NCBI GenBank assembly: GCA_009760855.2
Contig: WPIO01000009.1
Span: 3,281,001-3,345,000, forward strand
Length of the DNA stretch: 64,000 nt
DNA from: Cristatella mucedo
Taxonomy: Eukaryota; Bryozoa; Phylactolaemata; Cristatellidae
Direction: 5' to 3'
Made by a program: the position numbers and the translations under genes. Below, one piece after another: positions 1 through 12,562 of the stretch; positions within the stretch are counted from its first letter, which is position 1; every line of letters starts with the position of its first letter. The notes below the pieces were generated by a model. The model searched no databases, was not told the DNA's origin, and was given only the letters and a program-made list of their open reading frames with translations.

Positions 1-81
1 GCAGAGCAGCATTTCGGTGATCGTCTTAATATAGCAAAGAGTTTTTGGGCATCTTGCTGGGCAATACGGGTGTTAATCTTC

Positions 82-200
82 AAGATTAACTGATTTAACA
101 GCCTCATATATAGCATCAGACAAGCCTTAACTGCTGTCACCACCTCGTTCAGCAGGCAGTAAAGAATAGCAAACTGCAAGGCTCATCCATGACCTATATT
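82..200 (-). mobile_element. SINE-2 fragment at window start
   Basis: TGATTTAACAGCCTCATATATAGC, then GCCTTAACTGCTGTCACCAC: tail and body of SINE-2; the head is uncertain. Confidence 0.65.
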
Positions 201-1127
201 GTGAAGAGCAAGCACCCTACCCTTGGATTAAGACCCAGGGTTGTCTTGGGTCGATACGGAGTGCTTCCTTGTACTGTCATGCGTGGGATCTTCTAATCTC
301 TTTGAGCACACACAGGCTGGCTGGATAAACCCGGCCAGCTGGAAAGTTGTGCACCGGCAGCATATAGGCTGTGAGTGCTCAACCAAAAACTCAAATTTTA
401 CAAAAAATTCTTAGTTCTCATGTCTATGAATCTACCGATACATACAGTGTATATGTTGCATTAGTAGCTCTGTTAAATTGTCTAACTTGCCAAAAGACTT
501 ATCCAGGTGGGTCCAAGCTCAGTTGGGGCGAACTTGTATGTGACTTGACCTTGCTAATGTGATGCTTAGCATAGCATATACCAATTTACTCCAGGGGTGT
601 GGAGCAGTGGCTCCATTTTTTTTGAGATTGACCTCATTTCCTTGCAACTTCAAATTCATTTGATAATGGCTTTCAATATGTCCGATAAGTAAGCAATGAT
701 GCCTGATCGCTTAAGAGGCAATGCATTATCAAATCGTGAGTATTTTTAATACACCACGGCAATGCTGCTGCATTGAACGATGTACCTTAGTCTGCAGCAG
801 ATGAGAAAAAGTCGTCGCACGAGAATTGTTGCAGCAGCAAGTTCCACGGGATTTTTATTTTAGAGCATATGGGGCTTACTTCTAGCGCCTCTTTGCCTCC
901 AAATGCCCTAACGCTTCTTAGCGCCCCAAGTGGCCATTTTGCGTTTTAGCATATCCTCTGGCAATCTTGTTGTTTCGCCAGAAAACGACGGCACACAGTT
1001 TGGTATTGTTGGGGATATCATTCACTGCTCTGACTGCTTTCTTTGCTGGATGGATTTTTGAGGTATCGGGAAGAAGGAATGTTGCTCTTGCAGTCGTAAA
1101 ACATTTTCTAGTCATACTTCCTTGTAG
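201..1127. other. Upstream of first visible exon: no recognisable feature
   Basis: No exon, promoter or repeat is supported. The reading frames present (e.g. 967-1127) are extensions of exon 1 or chance. Confidence 0.5.
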
Positions 1128-1299
1128 GCCACCGCAGCTTCGATCGATGAGCCACCATGCAAGATACTGCGATCTTTTGGCGTACATTGCGCAAGAAAAC
1201 TACCAGAACCTCTGGAAGTTTGCATGGGAGCGTTATGAGGAGCGAGGCGCTAGTGGTTGCATGCATGGTGCCGACGGATGTGACAGCACTGAGCTTCAG
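1128..1299 (+). CDS. WDR81: WDR81 exon 1 (first visible coding exon)
   Basis: The exon opens after a CTTGTAG acceptor and closes at CAG|GTAGCA, phase 0. The peptide contains LLAYIAQENYQNLWKFAW, which matches the conserved N-terminal WDR81 block (a helix with a QNYxNLWxxA pattern) located shortly before the region preceding BEACH. It is followed by a polar, poorly conserved stretch ending in STELQ. The exon begins with one leftover base (phase 2), so an upstream coding exon is expected. An in-frame ATG at 1147 could serve as a start only if no such exon exists. No upstream exon was recognised in 1-1127. Confidence 0.75.
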
Positions 1300-3031
1300 G
1301 TAGCAACCGACATATCTGCATTGCATGCTGTCCTTCTCGCATCTGTTTACCCTAAACCAGCTTTGTGCTAGTGTAGTTATTACCCGATTTTTGTGTCTTT
1401 TTGTTCGGCGTGCATTCTTGAGTGCTGAAGCCTTTGTTTTATGTTCTTGTCTCATTATGGTAGCCCAGCGAGAGGTCACTGGTCGCAAGCACTGCCCTCA
1501 CGAAAAGAAACTAGAGACACGTATGAGTGCCATAGTAATCTAACTAAGCTATGCTGCTTATCACTTTTCGTTATAGGTTTTGTTCCAGTAAATTGTCTCT
1601 GAGCTGCAAAAGGGAAAATATGCAAGTGCTGTTTTTGGTAAATAAGAATTTGTAGAAACGTTTTAAACCCCAAAGTGGGCACGAGCTGACCTATGAGAAA
1701 TCAGAACCCTAGCAATCTTCGGCATTGCAAGTGTCTACTGAGATTATGCGAAATGAGTTCAATTTAATGCATGTATTTGGCATTCCAAGGAGATGGAAAA
1801 ATTGATTAACGGTTTAAAATGACTCGTGAGTTCACTGTTTATAATAATCAGGGCTTGGTGGACCAGTTCCTCTTATCTTGTCAAGTCATGTCCAGCCTGG
1901 GGGTGCAAATTGCATGCTCCAAGGATTGCCTGTAGCTGAAGAAGTAGGCAGCCTTGTCAAAAGATATTTTGAGAGAACCATACCTGGCTTAGTCAGGATA
2001 TAATACTGTGCATTGTTATATATATTGCTCCAAAAATACCCTTTGAATGTGGCCTCAATGTCAAAAAATTCATATCTAGTGTGCAAACCAAGTAAGTAGC
2101 AGGCACCATGTGCTACCAGTGTTGTTTTAATTTTATCTAGCAGCATATGGACTTCAAGGTTCTGTCACTTTCTTTTAGGTCCCTTCATTGTCTTGCTCCA
2201 GCCTAACTATGCGAAATACTCCGAAACGCTTGATGGTCGTCATCAGCATTTTTAGATTGTGCATCTGTGATTCTACTATGTTTTTCTATAAGCTAGACGA
2301 GTCGCCTTAGGTAGTATGGACTGGTACGATCAACAATTGTCCTCGTATGCCAGTAGATCTACAATAGTCCCCATTTGTCAGTCGATGGACATTCAGTCCG
2401 GTTCTTGTGTATGCTTTCTAAAGTGTAGGCTTAGTAATCTTAGCTAGTTTTATGTCGACAGCAAATCACACACCGTCTGTCTTGGCAAAAGCAAACAGTG
2501 TGCTTAGCCAGAAGAGTAAGTTCGTCCATAATATCGGCCAATATCGCGTTGTGGCATTTGAACAGGGAGAGTAGGTCGGATGGCAAACTGAGTTGGAGAG
2601 GTAGGAACGTATTTTCGTTCATGTAATCATGGGCGAACATTAATTACATTTGATTGAGGGTGTGATCTGTTCTGTGAGTGGGACCATGTGCATGAGCCAT
2701 AAGGAAGATGAATCAGACAATTCACGAAGTTTTGCTTATAAGTGGTTCGTTAGATCACTGAAATGATGGTTAAAATGTCTCCGTGTAAGGAAAAATGAGA
2801 TCAGTAATATCTGAAATAATGGAAGACCTGATACATGGCAGGCAGTAGATTACAGCCACTATCTGCAACTTAATACCATCATTGTGCTGTTAGTATGCAC
2901 CGTGATGCAGTTTTCATTCCATTTTCTTGATTGATTTCAGCAACCTAAATACGTAAGGATTAGTTCGTGGGTTTGAACCCTGCATTGGGGATTCATTATT
3001 GCCATTTGCAAACGGTGGTAAGAATATACGA

Positions 3032-3176
3032 TGATATAATTCATTTGTATAGTGTGCTTAGAGAGCTTAATCTCTATTCAGGTGCTTCACATATGCCTCG
3101 GGGCTCGAGCCCACGACCTCAGCCAGACCTTGGTCGGGGGGGCGAGCACCTTGACCGCTAGACCAAACCAGCTCGG
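3032..3176 (-). mobile_element. SINE-1 copy
   Basis: On the minus strand: a tRNA-like head with box A (GGTTTGGTCTAGCGGTCAAG) and box B (GGGCTCGAGCCCC), then the LINE-B-like tail GAAGCACCTGAATAGAGATT. About 145 bp. Confidence 0.82.
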
Positions 3177-3204
3177 TGTAGTCGTTAAGGCTATTCTGCT
3201 GCTA

Positions 3205-3270
3205 TAGAAAGAGATTAAGTTCTCTCAGGGCGCTTTATCAAGTGCATTATTATTATTATTATTATTATAC
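3205..3270 (+). repeat. Solitary LINE-B tail
   Basis: AGAAAGAGATTAAGTTCTCT...GGGCGCTTTATCAAGTGCATT, then an ATT run. Confidence 0.8.
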
Positions 3271-4198
3271 AAATGTCGCTGTTGAATCAGGTAACCTTTT
3301 TTAGTTCTTTTCTAGCCACACTGCTTTATTTGTGGCTTCTTCACGTTTTTATCGTGTTTGTCTTTTGTATCTGGATATCTTTCACGCCTCGAGGAATTAG
3401 CTAGGCCGACTGTTGCTGTATTCTAGTGCTATTTGTAGTGCAGCTGCTGAAAGACTTCATAGGATAGTTTGAGGCAGAATGCTTTCTCAAGATTTCATAC
3501 AACTCAGGTCGATGACAGGCTGAGACTTTCTTCTTTGAAAATAGCTGAAAATGTTGTGACGACTTACCAGTTGGCCTGCTAACTGATAGACCGATGCAAT
3601 TGTTGCAGGTTGCAAGCCACTGGTCACCTTGGTGGATTTGATATTCCCTGTTCTTCGTATCGTTGCTACATAGTTTCCCTGCTGCTATTCCCTATTTCTT
3701 TTACATCTGCTGTTCTACACAAGATAGTACTAAAAGATAATTTAGAGAAAGTAGCTTTTACTCTTAATTCTTTTGAAATATGTGCTGGCTGCCACGGTCA
3801 GGAGTGTGCTAGTAAACTTGGTCGTAGCACCATTGAAAGATAGCCTGCTCACGAATGATCTGAATTTTTGCTCTATGGACAGCAATTTTCTCTCAGCTTG
3901 ATGGTTGGTTATGCTAGCATAGGTTGCACTATTATTAGCAATACATTATTGACGGTGATTTCATCGATTAAGTGCTGTTTTCACGACACTGCTAGTTGCC
4001 ACATTGATAAGTCTTTAGTAATAGCTGCAGGGCTTCTGATTATAGCTGTTTGGCAAGTGTGTGTGAGGTTTGTTTACTTTGGGGTCACTAACTCCCAAGT
4101 TACTGCTGTGCACAGCTGCCTCGGGTATGCAGGAAATCCGCAAGCAAGAGTTGTCAGCTCAGCTCGAGTGCTCATTTATTTGGTTAATTTTCACACAG

Positions 4199-5155
4199 GA
4201 TTACGATGCTGCCTTGGAGAGACTTGTGGGCGAGCTGTACGGTGATCGGCTGAAGCTGTCTTCTTCTTCGACCACAGTACCCACTGTGCGCCTTGACGGT
4301 GTACAGCCTGCATATGCCGTTTTGCAAACGGATACGGCTTTTTGCATTGTGCAGCCTTTCGTGATGTACTCACTTCGTGAGCTGCAGACGTTCAGCCAAG
4401 CAGCACTTGGTAACTCCAGTGCTCACCTGCTGTTCTTATGCTACCAGCTGCTACGACTTGCACATTGTTGTCATACTCATGGCCTGACACTGGGGATCAC
4501 GAGTGACGACCAGGTGCTTATGGCAGGCGATGGTCGTGACGAATGCTACTGGATGGTCGCCATGCCTCGGATTGGGCGGCAGCTTGCTGCAATATCTGTA
4601 CATGTGACTGCTACAGACACGAGAAATAATGGCAAGCCTATGACCCGCACGACTCATTGGTTGGATTGCTCAGAGTCATATGAAGCTTGGTGTGATGGCT
4701 GGATCAAAGGTGCAATCACAAACTTTGATTACCTGATGTTCTTAAACAAGCTTGCTGGTCGCCGCCGAGGTGACCCTAACCATCACCCAGTGCTTCCCTG
4801 GATAATGGATTTTACCTTGCAAGATGGCTGTTACCGAGACCTTTGCAAGTCAAAGTTCAGACTGAACAAAGGAGATGAGCAGCTGGATCAGATGTACACT
4901 GCTACATTGGATCACGCTGACTTGCGCACAATTAGTAGCTTCGGCATGAGTCATGATTCAGCCGGCAGTGCAACTAGCATGTCACCAGCAGCAAGTACCT
5001 CCCCAGTGACTGTACCACATCATGTTTCAGCCATCTTGTCGGACATCACTTACTACACTTATATGGCCCGACGGACTCCTCGTGAGATTTTATGTGCCCA
5101 TGTGCGACCCAAATGGGTACCCAATGAATATCCCGCCAGCATTGAGCGTCTTCAG
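4199..5155 (+). CDS. WDR81: WDR81 exon 2: pre-BEACH region and start of BEACH domain
   Basis: This is the largest exon, 319 codons, phase 0 at both ends (TCACACAG|GAT and CTTCAG|GTACTT). Residues of about 1-125 form the N-terminal region, with FCIVQPFVMYSLRELQTFS matching the conserved 'HPYVQFSLHDVVTFS'-type segment. From about residue 162 the BEACH domain begins: FDYLMFLNKLAGRR, then DPNHHPVLPWIMDF, RDLCKSKFRLNKGDEQLD and LSDITYYTYMARRTPREI, ending in VPNEYPASIERLQ. These are the signature BEACH blocks in WDR81 order. A Ser/Thr/Ala-rich linker of about 20 residues (GSATSMSPAAST...) precedes the HHVSAILSD block. The reading frame is open upstream of the acceptor to about 4070, but that part is intron. 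Confidence 0.93.
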
Positions 5156-6602
5156 GTACTTATGTGATGCGACTTGCATATCAAACTCAGAATCGGCTGC
5201 CTCGATAATATCTCCTGATTTGTGTGATCAAATAGTTTGACTGGGCTGTCAACAAGTTCCTTTAGCTACTCCGGAGAAACTCCCTTTTTTTTTTTAGAGT
5301 GGTTCACTGCCTATTTTGTGAAGTGCAAAATTTGCATGCTAGCATTCATCATTCACGTTTTATTTCTGAGAAGGCCAGCATCTTTAGACTCGATACGTGT
5401 CGAGTTGCAGACTCTTCTGCATACTCGAGCTATATTAGTATTCCTTTGTGTGCTTTCTGGTGGTAAAGTAACATATTCTGGCCTTTCTTCATCAGCTCTG
5501 TTCAGTAGCATTAGTGAGCAAGTGCAGTTACAACCCGGTGGCTGCCGGTGTCTTTCCGTCTTATAGTGTTTTCTATGAAGCCGAAGTGAGATGGAGAATT
5601 TATCCAGCATACATATCTCTATTTATCTTTATTTAACTTTAATTCTCAGTACCTAGTTTAGCTGAAGTCGAATTGTTTAGCAACTGTGCTGAAGCCACTA
5701 TCCCTGTTACTGGGATGAAGTAGCATCGCTTCATTATATCGGTCTGCTGTTCTTTTGAATACTTCTGGGGACCCTTATTAATAATAAAAATAACTGGCTG
5801 TCGAACAGAAAACATCAGCTAAAGTTTTTAACTTTATGATAGAATTTTGATGTAGCGGCTTCTGCGAGATCTCGCTGAGTTGTTGCTGCAGTACTAGCCT
5901 CATCTTATGCCAGTAACTTTGAGCAGACCGGGTTAACTTGAAAAGTATAAGTCACTAGCTATGGTAAATTCCACAGATCTGATGTTATGGAACTCCCTAG
6001 AACGATTCCTGTCCAACATAACATGCTGCTCTTGCTGCCTATCCTAACATTTACTTTTAGCGTGTACTTCACTGTCACATCTATGCGGGTTTTTTAACTT
6101 CTATTCTACAGCCGATTAGCACTGCTAGCAATCTGAAATATATATATTTATAAGTGACCAGGTAGCCCATCAACAAGGAAGGCCAACCGTTCTTGGATTT
6201 CATGTACAGGTAGTCGCGCAGAGAGTGTACAATCTATTGAGTGTAAACAGCTTGAGTCAGAAGAGCTTATGTGACGATGCATAGCCTGATTGTTTTAAGC
6301 TTGCAGACTGTGTATTCGATGACCAGGCTTAATGGGTGCATTACTGACATGATCTTTGTTGCAGTGTTTTTTTAACTGGATCTGCATTACTGTATTAGAA
6401 TGACTTGGTCCATCGAGTTTATGTGATGGTCGTGGCTTTGGTTGAAATCTCAATGATGTGGTTGTGTCTTGTCGTCATAGTAGTGGTCAGCATGGGAAGC
6501 TTTCTCGATGAATTACCAGGCAATTCAATTGCTGTTACTGGCCCCTATTAAACTCCTTGTCGGGCACTACTCTTGTCATTCACGATGGCATTTCTTTCAC
6601 AG
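5156..6602 (+). other. WDR81: WDR81 intron 2
   Basis: Nothing beyond splice sites seen; a T-rich run at about 5286-5297. Confidence 0.8.
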
Positions 6603-6806
6603 GCATGGACACCCGATGAGTGCATCCCCGAATTTTTCACTGACCCTATGATCTTCGTTTCTATACACGATGACCTGCCTGACCTCAAGGTGCCAGCATG
6701 GGCTGGAACGCCCGAGCGTTTTGTCGAGTTGCATATGCAGGCTCTGGAGAGTGAGCATATCTCACAGTCGCTACACCATTGGATCGACCTGACCTTTGGT
6801 TACAAG
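6603..6806 (+). CDS. WDR81: WDR81 exon 3: central BEACH domain
   Basis: 68 codons, phase 0 to phase 0, acceptor TTTCACAG|GCATGG, donor TACAAG|GTAATG. The peptide carries [14 protein letters not shown] near its start and [12 protein letters not shown] at its end, two of the most conserved BEACH motifs (the second corresponds to the HxWIDLxFGxKQ signature). Joining to exon 2 gives an uninterrupted BEACH sequence (ERLQ then AWTPDE), which confirms both splice sites. Confidence 0.95.
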
Positions 6807-7625
6807 GTAATGCTTTGATGAAAATCGTCAATAACTGCCATGGTAATCTTGAGAGTTGGTGTAGTGCAGCCTACACTATTTAATTTATAGTTTGCAGTTG
6901 CTGTACATATAATAGAAATGGTTTTAACAAGGCATTTGTAAAGCATCGTAAGAGAAGTGGTTATTTAAGATGTGGTTCTAGCTTCAAAATTTGTAAAACT
7001 TTCATTTAAGTGTATAGGCTTATGGACAAAAAGTTAGAGCCTGTAGGATCGCGTTCGTCAGTTGTGCTGTCTTTCCTACGTGTTGCAATTACAGGAAAGG
7101 GTCCGAGGGTGGCAGGCTTTGAATTTGGCTATGTGTGAAGAAATACTCTGACTCTCATTGAATAGATAGATCCTGCAACACTCCTTACTAAGCCTTTCTT
7201 ATGAAGCATGGCCCACCAAAGTGCTTTAACGAATGCTCCACCACGACGACCTTAAGATGAAATGGCAGCTCCTGACTGGTTTTCTCTGGCTGGCTGGGGT
7301 TGGGGGGCAACTGGCCAAATCTGACCCCCACGGACCTCGAAAACTAGTACCGGCCCAGTCAGGGGTGTAAGGAAGGAGGGTGCTGAGCTGTATCCCCCTT
7401 AAGCCATGCAGAATCTTGATTGACTGGCATAGCCAAGGTGGAACATAGATTGTACCCTTAAAAAGTTTTGCGCCCTTAAAAATATTCTAGCTTCATGGTT
7501 GATACAATGGAAGCGAAAGCAGTTGGTCGACTAAGAGTGCTTAGGCATAATTTATAATACGATTTCTTGTGAGGCACAGCTAATGCAGCAGATGGTATTA
7601 GGTGATTTTCTTAGCAAATCGTTGT

Positions 7626-7768
7626 TGTCCTCGTTTGGTTCAGGGGTAAGATGCTCACCTTTAGCCGCAATGGTCATAGGTTCGAACCCTGCAGCATATT
7701 TAAAGCACCTGGATAAAGATTAAGTTCGCATAGGGCGCTACACAAATGTATTATTTTATTTTATTTTC
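7626..7768 (+). mobile_element. SINE-1 copy
   Basis: Head GTTTGGTTCAGGGGTAAGAT, box B GGTTCGAACCC, tail AAAGCACCTGGATAAAGATT, ending in a TTTTATTTTATTTT tail. Confidence 0.8.
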
Positions 7769-7999
7769 ATATACTGTATGTAGGACTGGCTCCTCTATGG
7801 CATGACGGGAAACATATGTAATCAAGGTGATGCTCTCAAGGAATCTCTGTGCTGAAGTTGAGATATTTTGAAAATTAGTATGGTTCCAGTCACAGTTTAG
7901 ACTTATATTATCTCGAAAGTTTGATTTTACCAATTTACCAGCAGCATGTGCAGGTTCACTCTTGATCGAGGCTCAACTTTGTGTGATCCAATTAGTAGC

Positions 8000-8188
<189 letters not shown>

Positions 8189-8364
8189 AATTAGATTATA
8201 CACAGTTGAGCCTCGATCATGACTTCACCTAAATACAATGATACTGTCTGCTCCTACTGGCATTCTTGATAGCTACACGTGTTCTGCCATTCTCATATTT
8301 GTATATTCATACAAGTTCTTCTACCTAGTCCCTGAATGTTGGAACAGGGGTAATGTACTCTCAC

Positions 8365-8472
8365 ATTACGACCACCTGGGTCGTGTGTTCGAGTGCTGTA
8401 GTAGGCGATTTTGCCCACTGCTAGCGATGGTAATAGCCTTTAAGGCTCATTTGCTGCTTTATTAATAAGGCC
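8365..8472 (+). mobile_element. SINE-2 fragment
   Basis: TACGACCACCTGGGTCGTGT, box B TTCGAGTGC, body GATAATAGCCTTTAAGGCTC-like; the tail is degraded. Confidence 0.62.
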
Positions 8473-9007
8473 GATGAATGAACTCATCTTTTTTCTTTGC
8501 TACATATTTTCCCGACTGTTTTTCCGCATTGGTTGCATGCTTCTTGCTTCTGTTTATTACTTGAGAAATACATTCGTAGTCACCCTTAGTACTTGTCCAC
8601 TAAAGCCAGGTAAGAATTTTAGTCCACTATATGAAGCTATCAGCATAATACCGGTTGCCTTATCCTCGTGGTTTTTCTAAGTAGCTGGCATAGATACATT
8701 GCGTTATGTTCTAGCAGGACTCTTGCCGTGTAGATTCTTTAGGAATACTAAAATGAATGTTGAAGGGGAAACCCACGACAGCATGATAGCCTAGGTTTGT
8801 GTTGTGATTCCAGCGCAGTGCTTCTACTTTAGCAGATTGTACAAACGACTGCACTTGTGATGGATGACACCTGTCTTTTTTTGCCACCAGCCAGTAGTCC
8901 TGAAGCTGTAGGCTGGGCATCCATCCTCCTTGCTGGTTTGCTTTAGAGAGCATATCAACTTGATGCTGCTAGTTCCACCCATCATATTCATGCTGCTTAT
9001 TTTGTAG

Positions 9008-9217
9008 CTACGAGGGGACGCAGCTGTGGAGGCAAAGAACGTCTGTCTACAGTTGGTGGATGGCCATCGGCAAGCCGAAAATCACGGCATCGTGCAGCTC
9101 TTTACGAGACCTCATCCTGCCAGGCTTTTGCGCAGTCAAAACAACACTGCCCCGCCTCGCCCTCCAGTTCTACCACGAGCGACCAGTCTTCCCTCGACAG
9201 CTTCAAACCCAATGCAG
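9008..9217 (+). CDS. WDR81: WDR81 exon 4: end of BEACH domain
   Basis: 70 codons, phase 0 to phase 0, acceptor ATTTTGTAG|CTACGA, donor ATGCAG|GTACTA. The first half, AAVEAKNVCLQLVD and IVQLFTRPHPARL, matches the BEACH C-terminal segment of WDR81 that follows FGYK. The second half is a Pro/Ser/Thr-rich linker (PPRPPVLPRATSLPST) of the kind found after BEACH in the family. Confidence 0.93.
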
Positions 9218-9591
9218 GTACTATTTAAAGTTGTTTGTACTGCTGCTACCTGTGCAGAACTAAAAAATTAGTAGAAGGCAAATGGCTGCGTAGCCTCTTC
9301 TCTATTCTTTTGGCTGAGGCTCAGAAATTGGAATCTCTTTCAGAGAAGCTGTACTTGTATGCTGCTTAGTGAGCTAACACGGTATTTGTTTACGGTAGAA
9401 TTAAAGTTCAAGAACGAGTTGATTTGCTACCATGCTGTTTTGTCGCAATGGATTTGGTGTATCCTTGGCCAAAAGGATATTTAGCAGAATACAGTAGTCA
9501 CATTTTGGCAATCTGGAGCTCTGGTTTGGGGTGCTTCTTGTGTGGCAGGTTGTAATACGTGAAGCAGGAGCTCATCATTGCTTATTCGCGA

Positions 9592-9710
9592 CCTCGCATT
9601 GCTTCAGTAATGATTGCTGCTGTTTAGAATGGCAAGGCAGCAGTGCTTATCCTCGCATCGCTTCAGTGCACGATTGCCACTGTTTAGAATGGCAAGGCAG
9701 CAGTGCATAT
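9592..9710. repeat. 59-60 bp tandem duplication
   Basis: Units 9592-9650 and 9651-9710 share CCTCGCAT(T/C)GCTTCAGT and a 30 bp identical core around TGTTTAGAATGGCAAGGCAG. It lies in intron 4. Confidence 0.93.
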
Positions 9711-9799
9711 TTAGCATCGCTAGATCCGACTGGCAGACCAGCTGCCATATGCACAAGCTTCAATCAGTTGCCACTGGGCTTCGTATGCCTATGTGCGAA

Positions 9800-10365
9800 T
9801 TCGTGACAGGTATATCTCCATCAATGACTCCACAAAGCCACGTAGACTGAGCAGGTGTTATGTCGGGAACTTGTCTGTAAGGTACTCAAAACCTAAGCAG
9901 CTTTCGGTGTGCATACGATGCTCAACAGACTCCATCTCACTCAAAGAAGAGGTATTGAGAACCATTGATGAGTCAGTAGGATAATCAAGAAAGCAAGTAG
10001 CATAGAAGTAGCAGCACTGGACAGCTCAAAAACAATGCTATTATCTGTAGCAGGAGAGAAAATATGTACTATCGATGGGCAAGAATTGATGAAGTGAGTT
10101 TTACAGCCTAGGGCGTCCAGAGCAAAAGCTAATCCTACCAATTGTCTTAAAGTCAAAGAAAGGGAAACTAATTTATCGTTCTGGGTGGACCTGAGGGCAC
10201 GAGGCGGCTGACAGTGCTGAGATGGTTCAGCTGAGTATGTCGGGCCTTTAAGACACGTCAGTCAAAGCATGAACTTTATTTTGTATCTGCTGGTCAACCG
10301 AAAGCCACTGCAGCTGCTTCAGCAAAGGGGACACATGGATTACTTTCTCGGATTTAAAGATAATC
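9800..10365 (-). mobile_element. LINE-A 3' fragment, degenerate
   Basis: The minus strand matches the ORF2 C-terminus and 3' UTR of the copy at 56495-57058: the 3' end TATCTCCATCAATGACTCCA at 9812, 'TCTCACTCAAAGAAGAGG', and the CCGAAAGCC/AGCAAAGGGGACAC block at about 10300-10330. Heavily mutated. Confidence 0.75.
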
Positions 10366-11079
10366 ATTGCATTGGTTTCAGAAAATAACTGTAGAGTCTA
10401 AATTGTTTTGTCGGTAGCCTGCCGATACCGATTTACAAGTAGTCTATTCTAAAGAGAACTAGAGAGCTTGTATGATCTTTAGCTAGCAATTGCAGTAAGT
10501 AATTCTTAATCTTGAATCGAGATCGAACACGATGACCAGAACAGCTTCGGAGGCAGGTTGATTTCTTCAATTACAAGCAGCAGTACCACTCTTAAGGCGG
10601 TGTGCATTTATTCAAGGTAATTGGACAACCTCTAAGGTAATACAATAAATTGAATGTGAAAAAGGACCCTGCAAAGCTGTGTATGGCTTAAATAAGCCAC
10701 ACGTTTCATTATCGAGGTTTGTTGTAACTGAGTGGTGAGAACACATAGCCCCACCCCATTGTCCCTTATTTTGAAAAGTGCAGTACGATGCACAACGTTG
10801 TCACGTAGCAGGTTTAATGCTGAATGAATTTTTTCAATCTACTGTGACTTTTTGGCTGACATTAGGAGCCACACTAACCACCACAAATATTTCTGCACTG
10901 ATTTTTATTAGTCACAATTAAAAATTTCTGGAACTGTAACCTTATTTTGTGCAAAATGTTTTGAGGAATGTATTGCTTAAATGATGTAATTTAGGTCCAA
11001 ATAACTCTTAGCTATCCACATATATCAAATTGTCACATATTTCTGAACACGTGTGTCTCCACATAGATTTTAAGCAGAT

Positions 11080-11305
11080 TTTTCCAGTTTCTTCATGTAG
11101 GCTGGGCTAGACCCGAAAGAATGAAAATTATAGCACACGATCATGGAGTTTATTCGACACAGACTCGGTGGTCGCTCATTGATTGGAATTAAGACATAAT
11201 TTCGTAGTGACAGTTGGGGTCGCAGGAATAAGAAGCAGCCCAGGATTTTGCTTGCTGTACTGGAAGGGGGGCAAATACCTCTTTGCTCCATCCCAGGCTG
11301 CGGCA
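11080..11305 (+). repeat. Unnamed repeat family 'R3', copy 1
   Basis: TGGGCTAGACCCGAAAGAAT, TTTATTCGACACAG, AAGACATAATTTCGTAG, GGGGGGCAAATACCTCTTTG; 5' part missing. Confidence 0.62.
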
Positions 11306-11594
11306 CTGTATACATGCATACAAAGGGGGCAAGACGTATGAAATCTGTATGTCCTTGTTGGCTTGAACAGATGAGGGAAGGGCAAAGCAGCACTGGCTTC
11401 ACCTTTGGTGTGCCATGTTGGACTGAGCTTAGATGTTTCCCATCACCAGCCTCAGTTGCCATCATGGCATTGGCAGCTAAGATCTCGACAGAATAATAAA
11501 TAATGCTGAACCGTGGAATCTTCTAGGTGTTTGTTCACCCTGCTTGTCTTCGATAAAGGAGGGTATGTATCCTTGCACTTGGTAGTATCCGGGC

Positions 11595-11835
11595 ATCTGA
11601 CACAGTAAATAATGTAATGTATCTCCACCTGCATCTCCGCAAAGCCACGAAGACTAAGTGTGTTTTACGAAGGGTGGTTTGGATGCCGACAGACTTCATC
11701 TCTTGCAACAAAGAGAAAGTGAGAAGCATTGCTGAGTCATGAGGTCAGTTGAGGTAGTGAGTGGCATGGAAGTAGCAGCTCAGGACGACAGGAAAGGATG
11801 TGCTGCAGTCAGCTGCAGGAGAGTAGATATGTTAT
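11595..11835 (-). mobile_element. LINE-A 3' UTR fragment, degenerate
   Basis: Starts at GTAATGTATCTCCACC (11612) and follows the LINE-A 3' UTR as far as GCAGGAGAGTAGATATG. Confidence 0.72.
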
Positions 11836-12364
11836 TATATAGTGCCATAGCGGTCCAGGTCCAGTATAACGGGACATGCACGCTAGGCATTTTCATTCCC
11901 GATAGTTTTCCATAGCTATATACATGTTTTGGGTGGGGAAAACGGCTCGTGCTAGTTTATGGGACTGGAGGGAATTAACTTAAGTTTGCGTGAGTTCATT
12001 GAAGAGGCAACTTATAGGATTCCATTTTACATCGTCCAGGTCTGGCAATAAATCTCTTGCAGAACAGGCAAAAGCTTTTTTTCCTTCAATCGTTGCAGGC
12101 TCGTTGCAGAGGCCAAACTTGCAGAGACCTCATGGTGAGGCTTGTATCCCTGTTGTATGACTGCCAAGGTGCTGACATAATATGCTTTATCTATAAACTA
12201 GCTAAAGCCATCTCAGAAAACCCCTTATCTACATGCTTATCGACATTTCTGTGCATATTCCCCATAGACCCATGTGAATAGAGCCGGCCTGTTTTATTCC
12301 CGTGAATTGTATCCCTGGTAGTTATGATCGGCAGTAAATTACTTATGTGTGTGTTGTTTTGCAG

Positions 12365-12562
12365 AGTTTGAATGGCATCTTATCGTCACCGGATAATGAC
12401 ATTGGTGCTGCTACTGTGACTGCCACAGAGCTCTCAGGAAGTCCTGCACCTACTATTGGCTCGATTATGTTCCCAGAAACTTTCAACCCGCTTGACATTC
12501 TCGATAGAGCCGAAAGAGTTTGGGACCAGGGCAAGCAGCCTCCGACCACTAGCAATGCTCTG
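12365..12562 (+). CDS. WDR81: WDR81 exon 5: post-BEACH linker
   Basis: 66 codons, acceptor TTGTTTTGCAG|AGT, donor CTCTG|GTGTGT. FPETFNPLDILDRAE matches the conserved 'LPEGFNPMQALEELE'-type block downstream of BEACH; the start of the exon is low-complexity Ser/Thr/Ala. A second possible donor, GTAAGC at 12567, is stronger in isolation but leaves one extra nucleotide and gives an immediate stop on joining to exon 6, so 12562 is preferred. More poorly conserved exons could exist between exons 4 and 5 and would escape detection. Confidence 0.82.

Larger units (their letters stand above)
1300..4198 (+). other. WDR81: WDR81 intron 1
   Basis: Holds one SINE-1 (3032-3176) and a LINE-B tail (3205-3270). 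The rest (1300-3030, 3271-4198) shows nothing recognisable. Confidence 0.75.
9218..12364 (+). other. WDR81: WDR81 intron 4
   Basis: Contains the tandem duplication (9592-9710), two LINE-A 3' fragments and an R3 copy. Nothing was recognised in 10370-11075 and 11840-12364. A poorly conserved coding exon could be missed here, because the family has a variable linker at this point. Confidence 0.65.

Noticed and set aside
3100..3176. Possible tRNA gene (box A and box B present)
   Set aside because: No cloverleaf; it is the tRNA-like head of a SINE-1 copy, repeated at five other places in the window.
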